Assembly (NCBI RefSeq): GCF_002213415.1
Contig: NZ_NJGU01000011.1
Span: forward strand, 124,001-188,000
DNA length: 64,000 nucleotides
Direction of reading: 5' to 3'
Source of the DNA: Herbaspirillum robiniae
Lineage (GTDB): Bacteria; Pseudomonadota; Gammaproteobacteria; Burkholderiales; Burkholderiaceae_D
The notes below the pieces were generated by a model. That model did no database searches and was not told where the DNA came from. It was given only the letters and a program-made list of their open reading frames with translations. The position numbers and the translations under genes are program-made. This document shows, one piece after another, positions 52,642-60,799 of this stretch (its first letter is position 1; every line of letters begins with the position of its first letter).

Positions 52642-54942
52642 TCAGGCCGCTTCCAGCAGCACCGGGATCGACTTCGACGTCGGCGTGCCGGCGCCGTCGG
52701 CATAGCTCGACAGCGGCACCAGCGGGTTGGTCTCGGGATAGTAGGCGGCCATGCAGCCGCGCGGAATGTCGTAGCTGACCAAGCGGAAGCGGTCGGCGCG
52801 GCGTTCGATGCCGTCATCCCATACGCTCACCAGGTTCACCCAGTCGCCGTCGGCGAAGCCCAGCATGGCGATGTCGTCGGCGTTGGCGAACACCACGCGG
52901 CGCATGCCGAACACGCCGCGATAGCGGTCGTCCAGTCCGTAGACGGTGGTGTTGTACTGGTCGTGCGAGCGCGTGGTCATCAGCGTCATCAGCTTTTCGC
53001 CGTGGCGTTCGCGCGCCCGCTGCAGCGGCGAGGCGCGGTCGATCGGATGCACCAGGAACTGCGCCTTGCCGCTGGCCGTACTCCACTCCATCTCGCGCGA
53101 GGCCACCTTCAGGTGGAAACCGCCGGGTTTGGCCACGCGGGCGTTGTAGTCGTGGAAATCGTCGAACACCCGCTCGATCAGGTCGCGGATGCGGGCGTAG
53201 TCGGCGGCATGCCCGAGCCAGTCGATCGGCGCGTCGCCCAGCGTGGCATGCGCGATGCCGGCGACGATCGCGGTCTCGGAACGCAGGTTGGGCGAGGCCG
53301 GCTGGTTCATGCCGAAGGAGATGTGCACCATGCTCATCGAATCCTCCACCGTCACGCCCTGCGCGCGGCCTGCCTGCATGTCGATCTCGGTGCGGCCCAG
53401 CACCGGCAGCAGCAGCGCCTCCTTGCCGTGCACCAGGTGGCTGCGGTTGAGCTTGGTGGCCAGGTGCACCGTCAGTTCGCACTGGCGCAGGCCGGCCCAG
53501 GTGCGCGGCGTATCCGGCGTGGCGCTGGCGAAATTGCCGCCCAGCCCCATGAACACCTTCACCTCGCCCGCCAGCATCGCTTCGATGGTGCGCACCACGT
53601 CGTAGCCGTGATGGCGCGGCGGGTCGAAATGGAACACCTGCTGCAGGCGGTCGAGGAAGGCCTGCGAAGGTTGTTCCTCGATGCCCACGGTGCGGTTGCC
53701 CTGCACGTTGGAGTGGCCGCGCACCGGGCACAGGCCCGCGCCCTGTTTGCCGATCTGGCCGCGCATCATCATCAGGTTCGACAGCATGGTCACCGTCAGC
53801 AGCGAATTCTTGTGCTGGGTCAGCCCCATGCCCCAGGTGCAGATCACGCGCCGGCCGCGCACGAACACCTGCGTGAGCGCCTCGATCTGTTCGCGCGGCA
53901 CGCCCGACTCGGCCACCAGCAGGCCCCAGCTCTCGTTGCGCAGGTCCTGCGCGAAGGCCTCGAAACCGCTGGTATGGCGCCCGATGAAATCCGCATCCAG
54001 CACCCGCGGCGCGCCCGCGGCCTGCGCTTCTTCGTCCAGTTCCAGCGTGCGCTTGGCCATGGCCTTGATCAGCGCCAGGTCGCCCGAGAGGCGCGGCTGG
54101 ATGAACATGGAGCTGATCGGCGTGCTCGACATGGTCAGCATCTCCACCGGATGCTGCGGGCTGGTGAAGCGCTCCAGCCCGCGCTCGCGCAGCGGATTGA
54201 TGGAGACGATGGTGGCGCCGCGCCTGGCGCATTCGCGCAGTTCGCCCAGCATGCGCGGATGGTTGGTGGCCGGGTTCTGGCCGAAGATCAGCAGCGTGTC
54301 CGCATGCTCGAAATCCTCCAGCACCACCGTGCCCTTGCCCACGCCCACCGTCTGCGGCAGGCCGCGGCTGGTGGCCTCGTGGCACATGTTGGAACAGTCG
54401 GGGAAGTTGTTGGTGCCGTAGGCGCGCACGAACAGCTGGTACAGGAACGCCGCTTCATTGCTGGCGCGCCCCGAGGTGTAGAAGGCGGCCTGGTCGGGCG
54501 AGGGCAGCGCCTGCAGGTGACGCGCCACCAGCGCGTAGGCCTGCTCCCATGCGATCGGCACATAGCGGTCGGCGACGGCGTCGTAGACCATGGGGTCGGT
54601 CAGGCGGCCGTGCTGCTCGAGCTCGTGGTCGGTCTCGTCCATCAGTTCGGTCACCGTGTGCGCGGCGAAGAAGGCCGGCGTGACGCGCTTGCCGGTGGAC
54701 TCCGCGGCCACCGCCTTGATGCCGTTCTCGCAGAACTCGAAGGTCGAGGCATGCTCCCTGTCGGGCCAGGCGCAGCCGGGGCAGTCGAAGCCGCCCGGCT
54801 GGTTCTGGCCGAACAGCATGCGGTAGTTGCTGCCTTGCACGCGCTCCTTCAGCAGGTTCAGCGCCACGAACTTCAGCGCGCCCCAGCCGGCCGCCGCGTG
54901 GGTATAGGGTTTGACGGTGCCGTCGTCTTCCTTGATGCTCAT
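52642..54942 (-). CDS. YdeP-type molybdopterin oxidoreductase (FdhF-like alpha subunit)
   Basis: 766 residues. The N-terminal CPGCAWPDREH (about 54-64) with a Cys pair, the NNFPDCSNMCHEATSRG block (about 177-193), DTLLIFGQNPATNHPR, and the C-terminal MTTRSHDQYNTTVYGLDDRYRG (split: MTTRSHDQYNTTVYG and LDDRYRG) are the signatures of YdeP proteins, distant relatives of formate dehydrogenase that bind bis-MGD. YdeP in E. coli is linked to acid resistance; its reaction is unknown. The [4Fe-4S] ligands are reduced compared with FdhF, as usual in YdeP. No fdhD or partner subunit lies next to it. The start MSIKEDDGTVKPYT is the first ATG. Confidence 0.92.
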   Translation of the reverse strand: MSIKEDDGTVKPYTHAAAGWGALKFVALNLLKERVQGSNYRMLFGQNQPGGFDCPGCAWPDREHASTFEFCENGIKAVAAESTGKRVTPAFFAAHTVTELMDETDHELEQHGRLTDPMVYDAVADRYVPIAWEQAYALVARHLQALPSPDQAAFYTSGRASNEAAFLYQLFVRAYGTNNFPDCSNMCHEATSRGLPQTVGVGKGTVVLEDFEHADTLLIFGQNPATNHPRMLGELRECARRGATIVSINPLRERGLERFTSPQHPVEMLTMSSTPISSMFIQPRLSGDLALIKAMAKRTLELDEEAQAAGAPRVLDADFIGRHTSGFEAFAQDLRNESWGLLVAESGVPREQIEALTQVFVRGRRVICTWGMGLTQHKNSLLTVTMLSNLMMMRGQIGKQGAGLCPVRGHSNVQGNRTVGIEEQPSQAFLDRLQQVFHFDPPRHHGYDVVRTIEAMLAGEVKVFMGLGGNFASATPDTPRTWAGLRQCELTVHLATKLNRSHLVHGKEALLLPVLGRTEIDMQAGRAQGVTVEDSMSMVHISFGMNQPASPNLRSETAIVAGIAHATLGDAPIDWLGHAADYARIRDLIERVFDDFHDYNARVAKPGGFHLKVASREMEWSTASGKAQFLVHPIDRASPLQRARERHGEKLMTLMTTRSHDQYNTTVYGLDDRYRGVFGMRRVVFANADDIAMLGFADGDWVNLVSVWDDGIERRADRFRLVSYDIPRGCMAAYYPETNPLVPLSSYADGAGTPTSKSIPVLLEAA

Positions 54943-55047
54943 TTCATGCTCCCGGTGGTGATGCCGCCAGCATAGGCGCGCGTCGCGCCGGTCGAAGGGA
55001 ATAGATCGCGCGACGGCCGACGAGTACAGTTTTCATGCGCGCAGGCC

Positions 55048-55458
55048 TCAGGCTGCGGCCAGGACCTGCGCGCGGCGCTGCAGGATGCGGCGCACCTGGC
55101 GCTCCAGCGTATCGGCGTTGAAGGGCTTGACGATGTAGCCGTCGGCGCCGGTCTCGGCGGCCAGGATGATGTGGTCCTTGTGGGTCTCGGCGGTGAGCAT
55201 CAGCACCGGCAGCCGGCACAGCCTCGGATGGCTGCGGATCTTGCGCAGCAGGGCGATGCCGTCCATCACCGGCATGTTCCAGTCGGTCAGCACGAAATCA
55301 ATCGAGCTCGCGCCCGACTCCAGGAGCTTCCAGGCCGCGCTGCCGTCGTCGGCCTCGCTCTGGCGCGGGTAGCCGAGTTCCTTGAGCAGCGCGCCGACGA
55401 TGCGGCGCATCGGCGCGAAGTCGTCGACGATGAGGAAGTGGCGGTCGGAGGCGGCCAT
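55048..55458 (-). CDS. CheY-like single-domain response regulator
   Basis: 136 residues. IVDDFAPMRRI (10-20) with the acidic pair D12-D13, TDWNMPVMDG with phospho-acceptor D59, LMLTAE with T89 and IVKPF with K111 complete the CheY active site. FAPMRR and TDWNMP are typical of CheY proper rather than of Spo0F-like regulators. It has no output domain; no CheA or other chemotaxis genes are near, so it could serve a remote kinase. A short C-terminal tail of Ala/Arg follows. Confidence 0.9.
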   Translation of the reverse strand: MAASDRHFLIVDDFAPMRRIVGALLKELGYPRQSEADDGSAAWKLLESGASSIDFVLTDWNMPVMDGIALLRKIRSHPRLCRLPVLMLTAETHKDHIILAAETGADGYIVKPFNADTLERQVRRILQRRAQVLAAA

Positions 55459-55660
55459 GCTGGCTCCTTTCTGGCGGTGACGGCGGACGGCGCCGCCGCG
55501 GTTGCGGCAGCGCCTGAGATGCAGGTTAGCAAGCGCAGGCGCGGCGAAAAATCATACGTTGGTATGAAGCACACCGGATTGGCCGGATTGCCGCCGTGCA
55601 ATGCATGGCGGACATGCAACAGCAACGCCAGGCGCTTGCGCGCGCATCGCGTACATCGGT
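55459..55660. other. Divergent region between cheY-like and the mntP leader
   Basis: About 200 bases of upstream sequence. No gene is supported. The right end carries the mntP promoter: TAGAAT at 55661-55666 with TTGCGC at 55636-55641 (19-base spacing). Confidence 0.45.
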
Positions 55661-55675
55661 TAGAATGCGACCTTC

Positions 55676-55785
55676 TCTTTGGGGAGTAGCCAGCTTCCGG
55701 GCAATCCGGAAGAGCCCGCGTCAACATTCTCGGCAACAGCCGTGGCGCGGGTAGCCAACTTGGTAGGCGAGACCATAGACGCATC
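55676..55785 (+). ncRNA. yybP-ykoY (Mn2+) riboswitch
   Basis: The conserved elements are in order: GGGGAGTAGCC (55681-55691), a P2/P3-type hairpin CTTCCGGGCAATCCGGAAG (55694-55712), CGTCAACATTCTCGG (55719-55733), and the closing GGCGAGACCATAG (55766-55778). This is the consensus of the yybP-ykoY aptamer, which binds Mn2+ and turns on exporters. It lies directly upstream of mntP, the classic target. The GTCAACATT and GAGACC segments are the metal-binding loops. Confidence 0.95.
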
Positions 55786-55794
55786 TGTGCTCCA

Positions 55795-55832
55795 GGTCGG
55801 GCGCATTGCTGCGTCCATGGACATGCCCGACC
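55795..55832 (+). promoter_or_regulatory. Expression platform hairpin of the Mn2+ riboswitch
   Basis: GGTCGGGC (55795-55802) pairs with GCCCGACC (55825-55832), just before the AGGA of the mntP ribosome binding site (55834-55837) and 16 bases from the ATG. It can hide or expose translation start signals, so the switch probably acts on translation. The loop has a GTCCATGGAC palindrome. Confidence 0.6.
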
Positions 55833-55847
55833 CAGGAACCCCGCTTC

Positions 55848-56414
55848 ATGAATTTCCCGTCGCTCATCCTTCTCGCTTTCGCGATGTCTACCGACGCGTT
55901 CGCCGCCGCCATCGGCAAGGGCGCCGCGATGCAAAAGCCGCGCCTGTTGCAGGCGCTGCGCATCGGCCTGCTGTTCGGCGTGATCGAAGCCATCACGCCG
56001 CTGATCGGCTGGTTCGCCGGCTCGGTCGCCACCCAATGGGTTTCGGAATGGGACCACTGGATCGCCTTCACGCTGCTGCTGGTGCTGGGCGGACGCATGA
56101 TCCGCGAAGGCATGGGCAAAGAAGAGGAAGAAGCCTCGCCCGAGCCGCAGAAGCAGTCGCTGCTGATGCTGGCGCTGACCGCGGTCGCCACCAGCATCGA
56201 CGCCATGGCGGTGGGCGTGGGCCTGGCCTTCGTCGACGTCAGCATCCTCGAGGCGTCGCTGCTGATCGGCCTGGCCACCACCCTCATGGTGACCATCGGC
56301 GTGATGGTGGGCCGCATGCTGGGCAGCGTGGTCGGCAAGCGCGCCGAGATCATCGGCGGCGTGGTGCTGATCGGCGTGGGCGCGGTGATCCTCTACGAAC
56401 ACCTCGGCGCCTGA
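55848..56414 (+). CDS. mntP: Manganese efflux pump MntP
   Basis: 188 residues, six membrane segments. [21 protein letters not shown] at the start (the Asp/Ser of STDAFA are metal-site residues), [16 protein letters not shown] and [18 protein letters not shown] (the paired ATSIDA motif) are MntP signatures. It exports Mn2+ from the cytoplasm. It is under a Mn2+-sensing riboswitch, as in E. coli. The ATG at 55848 fits family starts; the frame extends upstream through the riboswitch and is not coding there. Confidence 0.97.
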   Translation: MNFPSLILLAFAMSTDAFAAAIGKGAAMQKPRLLQALRIGLLFGVIEAITPLIGWFAGSVATQWVSEWDHWIAFTLLLVLGGRMIREGMGKEEEEASPEPQKQSLLMLALTAVATSIDAMAVGVGLAFVDVSILEASLLIGLATTLMVTIGVMVGRMLGSVVGKRAEIIGGVVLIGVGAVILYEHLGA

Positions 56415-56435
56415 GCCCGCGCCGCTTTTCCTCGC

Positions 56436-57335
56436 TTACCGGCGCTGGCGCGCGGCGAAGTAGTCCGAGGCCATCAGCCGGAAGGCGGTGACGGCGGGAT
56501 TGTCCTGGTCGCGGCGCCAGGCCATGCTCATTTCGGCGCGCGCGATGTTGCCGGCCAGCGGCCGGAACTCCACGTTGTCATAGTGGAAGCGCTGTGCCGA
56601 TTCCGGCAGGATGCCCACGCCCAGTCCGGCGCGCACCAGCGAGAGGATGGTGTGGGTCTGGTCGATGTACTGGGTGATGTCGGGTTTGACGTCGTCGGCG
56701 CCGAGCATGGCCATGATGCGTTCGTAGAAGTATTTTCCGTGCGTGGGCGAATGCATGATGAAGGGCTGGCCGTCCAGCTGCCGGGTGGCGATGCGGTCGT
56801 GGGCGGCCAGCGCATGGCCCCTGGGCATGGCCACGATCAGCGGCTCCTCGTCGACCAGTTCGAACTCCAGCTGCTGGCGCGAGGGCAGCGGCCGCATGAA
56901 GCCGATGTCGATGGTATTGGCGGTGAACGCCTCGATCTGCGCCACCGAGATCAGCTCGAACAGCACCACGTCGATGTCCGGCAAGGCCTCCTGCGCCGCC
57001 TTGACCAGCTCCGGTATCAGTTCATAGCCGGCCGCGCCGGTGAAACCCACCCGCACCCGTCCGGTCTTGCCCTGGCTGGCGCGGCGCACCGCGCTTTCGG
57101 CCTGCTCCGACAGTTGCAGCAGGCGCGTGGCGTCGGCCAGGAACACGCGACCTTCGGTGGTCAGGCGCACCGTGCGTCCGACCCGCTCGAACAGCTGCAC
57201 GCCCAGCTTGTGCTCCAACAGATGGATCTGCCGGCTCAGCGGCGGCTGGGTCATGTTGAGCAGGGCGGCGGCGCGGCGGAAGTTGAGTTCAGTCGCCGCC
57301 ACGACGAAGCAGCGGACTTGTGCCAGATCGAGCAT
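56436..57335 (-). CDS. LysR-family regulator
   Basis: 299 residues. Winged helix at the N-terminus: VRCFVVAATELNFRRAAALL, then NMTQPPLSRQIHLLEHKLG. The CbbR-like substrate-binding domain spans about 90-295, with VRVGFTGAAGYELIPELVK, DIGFMRPLPSRQQLEF and FIMHSPTHGKYFYERI. The start MLDLAQ at 57335 (a GTG two codons before also is possible). The gene is adjacent to the 2-hydroxyacid dehydrogenase on the same strand (72 bases) and probably regulates it and the divergent MFS gene. Confidence 0.92.
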   Translation of the reverse strand: MLDLAQVRCFVVAATELNFRRAAALLNMTQPPLSRQIHLLEHKLGVQLFERVGRTVRLTTEGRVFLADATRLLQLSEQAESAVRRASQGKTGRVRVGFTGAAGYELIPELVKAAQEALPDIDVVLFELISVAQIEAFTANTIDIGFMRPLPSRQQLEFELVDEEPLIVAMPRGHALAAHDRIATRQLDGQPFIMHSPTHGKYFYERIMAMLGADDVKPDITQYIDQTHTILSLVRAGLGVGILPESAQRFHYDNVEFRPLAGNIARAEMSMAWRRDQDNPAVTAFRLMASDYFAARQRR

Positions 57336-57406
57336 GTTCACGGATCGCGAGTAAAGGGGCGCCTGCATTATAGGCATGGCGTCGCAGCGGTGCGATCCCG
57401 TGCGGC

Positions 57407-58360
57407 TCAGGTGGTCAGGCTGCCGTCGGGGCGCTGTCCGGCCAAGCCTTGCGCCAGGCTGGCCAGCACCATCTCGCCCATGGCCGTGCGCGACTCCACG
57501 GTGGCGCTGGCGCGGTGCGCCTGCAGCACCACCTGGTCCATTCCCAGCAAAGCCGGCGGCACATTGGGCTCGTCGGCGAACACATCCAGGCCGGCGCCCG
57601 CGATCACGCCGCGTTCCAGCGCGTCGACCAGGTCGCGCTCCACCACCAGCTTGCCGCGCGCGATGTTGATGAGGTAGCCGTCGCGGCCCAGCGCGTCCAG
57701 CACGGAGGCGTTGATGATGCCCTGGGCCTTGTCGGCCGCGGCCGCCAGCACCAGCACCTCGCTCTCCCGCGCCAGCTGGATCAGGTCCGGCACGAACCGG
57801 TGCGGCAGGTCGTCCATCGCGCGCAGGTCGGTGTAGTTGATCGGGCAGCCGAAGGCGGCCGCGCGCTGAGCGATGGCGCGTCCCACCTTGCCCATGCCGA
57901 CGATGCCCACGCGCTTGCCGCTGAGGCGGCGCGACAGGGGAATGGCGCCCGGATGCGGATGCTTCACCCAGTCGCCGCGCTTGACGAATGCATTGCCGGG
58001 GCAGATCTGCCGGCACACCGTCAGCATCAGGGCGATGGCGAGGTCGGCCACATCCTCGGTCAGCGCGCCGAAGGTGCCGGTCACCGGGATACCCTTGCTG
58101 CGCGCGTAGGCCAGGTCGACCGCATCGGTGCCCACGCCGTTGACGGCGATCACCTTCAGCGCCGGCAGGCGGTCGATCAGCGTATTGGCGATGCCGGTAT
58201 GGCCGCCGGTGATCACGCCTTCGACGGCGTCGCCGTGCTCGCGGATCCAGGCATCCTTGTCTTCCTTCTCGAACAGGCGGTGCATGTGATACAGGCTGTC
58301 GAGCTTGTCGTTGATGGCCGGCACCAGGATGGGATTGAGCTGCAGCACGTGGGATTTCAT
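57407..58360 (-). CDS. D-isomer-specific 2-hydroxyacid dehydrogenase
   Basis: 317 residues. The Rossmann dinucleotide motif KRVGIVGMGKVGRAIAQRA (about 145-163) has GxGxxG; LINIARGKLVVERDLVDAL (about 232-250) holds the catalytic Arg, and AGLDVFADEPNVP (about 260) the Glu of the triad. The catalytic His is in VLQAHRASATVE (about 283). The family interconverts 2-oxoacids and D-2-hydroxyacids with NAD(P)H; substrate is not determined here (glyoxylate, hydroxypyruvate and others are possible). AAGGAG at 8 bases before the ATG at 58360. It is paired with a LysR gene and a divergent MFS transporter. Confidence 0.93.
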   Translation of the reverse strand: MKSHVLQLNPILVPAINDKLDSLYHMHRLFEKEDKDAWIREHGDAVEGVITGGHTGIANTLIDRLPALKVIAVNGVGTDAVDLAYARSKGIPVTGTFGALTEDVADLAIALMLTVCRQICPGNAFVKRGDWVKHPHPGAIPLSRRLSGKRVGIVGMGKVGRAIAQRAAAFGCPINYTDLRAMDDLPHRFVPDLIQLARESEVLVLAAAADKAQGIINASVLDALGRDGYLINIARGKLVVERDLVDALERGVIAGAGLDVFADEPNVPPALLGMDQVVLQAHRASATVESRTAMGEMVLASLAQGLAGQRPDGSLTT

Positions 58361-58776
58361 TGCGGGACTCCTTGTCTGTCGATGGCGATGCCGGCGGATG
58401 ATGCGGGCTTTCGCAGCGGGCGTCCAATCCGAAAAGGCTATCAACTGATACCGGAAATGACGCGCGGGATCGATTCAATCCGCGCATCACCTAATAGCGA
58501 GAAAAGATTGGACGGGCGCTGCGCCGGCGGCGATGATTTCCAGCGTCGGCAAACCGCCGCGACCATAACCAGGGCGCAACATGTCCCCGTCCGGGGACGC
58601 ACAACAAAGCCCGTACATGCATTGGAGACAGACGTGAACCATCCGACCAGGCCGGGCGCTTCCTAGCGGCCTTGCCCCTTCCCCCTTTCTTCTTCACGGC
58701 AGGCCCGCTCCCGCCGCCGCGCAGCCGCCTGCGCCGGAACAACAATCACGAGACACGCCATCAAAGGAGTCCGACG
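58361..58776. other. Divergent intergenic region, dehydrogenase-MFS
   Basis: About 415 bases. It holds an imperfect palindrome (58464-58487), a short hairpin GTCCCC-GTCC-GGGGAC (58583-58598) and the leader of the MFS gene. No gene is supported in it. Confidence 0.5.
58464..58487. promoter_or_regulatory. Candidate operator (imperfect palindrome)
   Basis: GCGCGGGAT (58464-58472) and ATCCGCGC (58480-58487) form an inverted repeat with one extra G. It is about 105 bases before the dehydrogenase start and 290 before the MFS start. A divergent region between a LysR-linked dehydrogenase and a transporter is a sensible place for a regulator site. By eye only; the protein is unknown. Confidence 0.3.
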
Positions 58777-60198
58777 ATGAATCACGCCGACGCCGCAGAC
58801 ACCGTCGCCAGCCAGTCATCCGCCGCATCCCCGCCCCCGGCGGAGGCATTCCGCCAGCATGAAAAGCGCACCGGCTACCGCTGGGTGGTGATGGGCCTGA
58901 TTTTCTGCATCTGGGCCGTCGCCTGCGCCGACCGCGCCAATTTCGGCATCGCCCTGCCGTACATGAAGAAGGAGTACGGCATCAGCAACACCGAGGCCGG
59001 GCTGATCGTCAGCCTGTTCTCGTTCGCCTATGGTTTCGTGCAGATCCCGGTGGGCCTGATGTACAAGCGACTGAGCGAGAAGACCACGGGCTTCCTGTTC
59101 TCGGTGTTCATGCTGCTGACTTCGCTATTTACCGGCCTCATGGGCACCACTTCCTCGGTGCTGCTGCTGCAGGCGTACCGCGTCGGCCTGGGCTTGTCGG
59201 AAGGGCCGCTGGGCATAGGCTGCACCAACGTCATCAACCGCTGGTTCCCGCCTGAGGAAAAGGGCACGGCCACCGGACTGTGGATTGCCGCCTCCAAGCT
59301 GGGCCCGCTGATCGTGCCGACGGTATGCATCATCGTCATCGAGCTGTGGGGCTGGCGCGAGATCTTCTACGTGTTCGCGGTGCCGGGCGTGTTCCTGGCC
59401 ATCCTGTGGATGTTCCTGGTGACCAATTCGCCGACCGGCAACCGCTTCTGCAACGACGCCGAGCGCCGCTACATCAGCCAGGAGCTGCCGCCCTCGGCCG
59501 CCGCCGGCGCCAGGCCGCAGGCCGGCGCGCAGGTCAGCGCCATGCCGTGGCTGGACGCGATCAACCGCACCCGGCGCGTGCCGCGCCTGGAGACGCTGCG
59601 CCAGGTCTTCACCTCCTGGAACATCATCGGCGTGGCCATCGGCTACGGCTGCATGATCGGCATCAGCAATATCTTCATGTCGTGGATCCCGACCTACCTG
59701 GTGACGGTGAAAGGTTTCGCCTCGGTAAAGATGGGCTTTCTTGCCTCGGCGCCCTTTATCGGCGCAGTGGCCGGCAACATGCTGGGCGGCATCATCTCCG
59801 ACCGGCTGCTGGGCGGCCGTCGCAAGCCGATGATGATGCTGGGCGCGCTGGGCACCGTGGTGATGATGCTGCTGCTGATTGAAGCGCCGGACAGCGTGCT
59901 TTATCTCGGCATCACGCTGATGGCGTCGGGCCTGATGCTGGGCATCGGTTTCGCCGGCTATTCCGCCTATCCGATGGGCCTGGCCACCAAGTCCACCTAT
60001 CCGACCGCGTTCGGCATCGTCAACTCGCTGGGCCAGATCGGCGGCGCCTGCGCGCCGCTGGCGGTAGGCTTGCTGCTGGACAGCTACAGCTGGACCAGCG
60101 TGTTCCTGTACATGGTCGGCACCGCGCTGCTGTGTCTGGTGCTGCTGCTGAGCGTGGTGGAACCGATCACCGTGACCAAGCCGGGAGAACAGGCCTGA
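58777..60198 (+). CDS. MFS transporter, anion:cation symporter (ACS) type
   Basis: 473 residues in 12 membrane segments. ADRANFGIALPYMKKEYGIS at TM1 (the D-R-x-N motif of the ACS family), GLMYKRLSEKTTG between TM2 and TM3, SEGPLGIGCTNVINRWFPP, and a second-half block SDRLLGGRRKPMMMLGALG are typical. Family members import organic acids or sugar acids such as hexuronates, tartrate, phthalate or glucarate. AAAGGAG is 7 bases before the ATG at 58777. Together with the divergent dehydrogenase it suggests use of a 2-hydroxyacid or 2-oxoacid. The N-terminal 35 residues are hydrophilic Ala/Ser/Pro. Confidence 0.92.
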   Translation: MNHADAADTVASQSSAASPPPAEAFRQHEKRTGYRWVVMGLIFCIWAVACADRANFGIALPYMKKEYGISNTEAGLIVSLFSFAYGFVQIPVGLMYKRLSEKTTGFLFSVFMLLTSLFTGLMGTTSSVLLLQAYRVGLGLSEGPLGIGCTNVINRWFPPEEKGTATGLWIAASKLGPLIVPTVCIIVIELWGWREIFYVFAVPGVFLAILWMFLVTNSPTGNRFCNDAERRYISQELPPSAAAGARPQAGAQVSAMPWLDAINRTRRVPRLETLRQVFTSWNIIGVAIGYGCMIGISNIFMSWIPTYLVTVKGFASVKMGFLASAPFIGAVAGNMLGGIISDRLLGGRRKPMMMLGALGTVVMMLLLIEAPDSVLYLGITLMASGLMLGIGFAGYSAYPMGLATKSTYPTAFGIVNSLGQIGGACAPLAVGLLLDSYSWTSVFLYMVGTALLCLVLLLSVVEPITVTKPGEQA

Positions 60199-60233
60199 TC
60201 CCCGGCATCCCGCCGTCAGGGGATGCCAGGGTT

Positions 60234-60260
60234 GAGCCCGCCATTGCGCGGGCTCTTTTT
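60234..60260 (+). terminator. Rho-independent terminator after the MFS gene
   Basis: GAGCCCGC (60234-60241) and GCGGGCTC (60248-60255) pair across 6 bases, followed by TTTTT (60256-60260), 36 bases after the MFS stop. It separates this cluster from the cobalamin-riboswitch transcript. Confidence 0.9.
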
Positions 60261-60330
60261 CATTGGCGGCGAGGCATGGCTGCAACGGCCGGCGTTGCGC
60301 GCCGGGTGACAACGCGAGTAACATACGCGC

Positions 60331-60538
60331 GTTTTGGTGCTCGCGGCCGGATTCCCGGCCGCAGTTAAACGGGAAACACGCGCCGGCGTTGCCGGCGGTC
60401 AACGTGTGCTGCCCCCGCAACGGTAAGACAGGCGCCGCATCCTTCGATGCGGCAGGTTGCCTCCAAGGTCCACTGTACCGGCAAGACCAGGTATGGGAAG
60501 GCGTGGCGATCGGTTCTGTCAGCCCGGATACCGGCCAG
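60331..60538 (+). ncRNA. Cobalamin (AdoCbl) riboswitch
   Basis: The cobalamin aptamer elements appear in order: TTAAACGGGAAACA (60365-60378), GCTGCCCCCGCAAC (60408-60421), GGGAAGGCG (60495-60503) and the B12 box AGCCCGGATACCGGCC (60521-60536). The GCGGCCGG/CCGGCCGC-type P3 hairpin and the 3' P11 region are in place. It should shut off the downstream receptor when cobalamin is plentiful. The expression platform is in the 260 bases before 60800 but no clear terminator or anti-SD hairpin could be assigned. Confidence 0.95.
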
Positions 60539-60799
60539 GACGGATGGACGCAGGCGACCGGGGTGTGTCGCGACTGCCTGGCGAATCAACCGATTTTTCG
60601 AACAAGACGAATGGCGTGCGCGCGGCGCGGGATTGCTCCTGTCCGCGTTGCGCGCCGGTGCGCTTGCGCGTTGGACTCGCCGCGGCCGTCGCCACGATTT
60701 CCGTTCTCCTGTTTCCCTTGATCGCAGCGCGCGGGGAGGCGCGCTCCACAAGAAACGGCCAGCCTCACCCCATCCGGCGGCCACCAACAGGAAGCGTCA
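60539..60799 (+). other. Leader after the cobalamin riboswitch
   Basis: About 260 bases of GC-rich leader between aptamer and receptor start. It contains several potential hairpins (for example GCGCGCGGCGCGGGATT and its neighbours around 60618-60640) but no T-tract. It also has AGGAAG just before the ATG at 60800. Short frames here are not recognised. It probably holds the expression platform. Confidence 0.45.
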
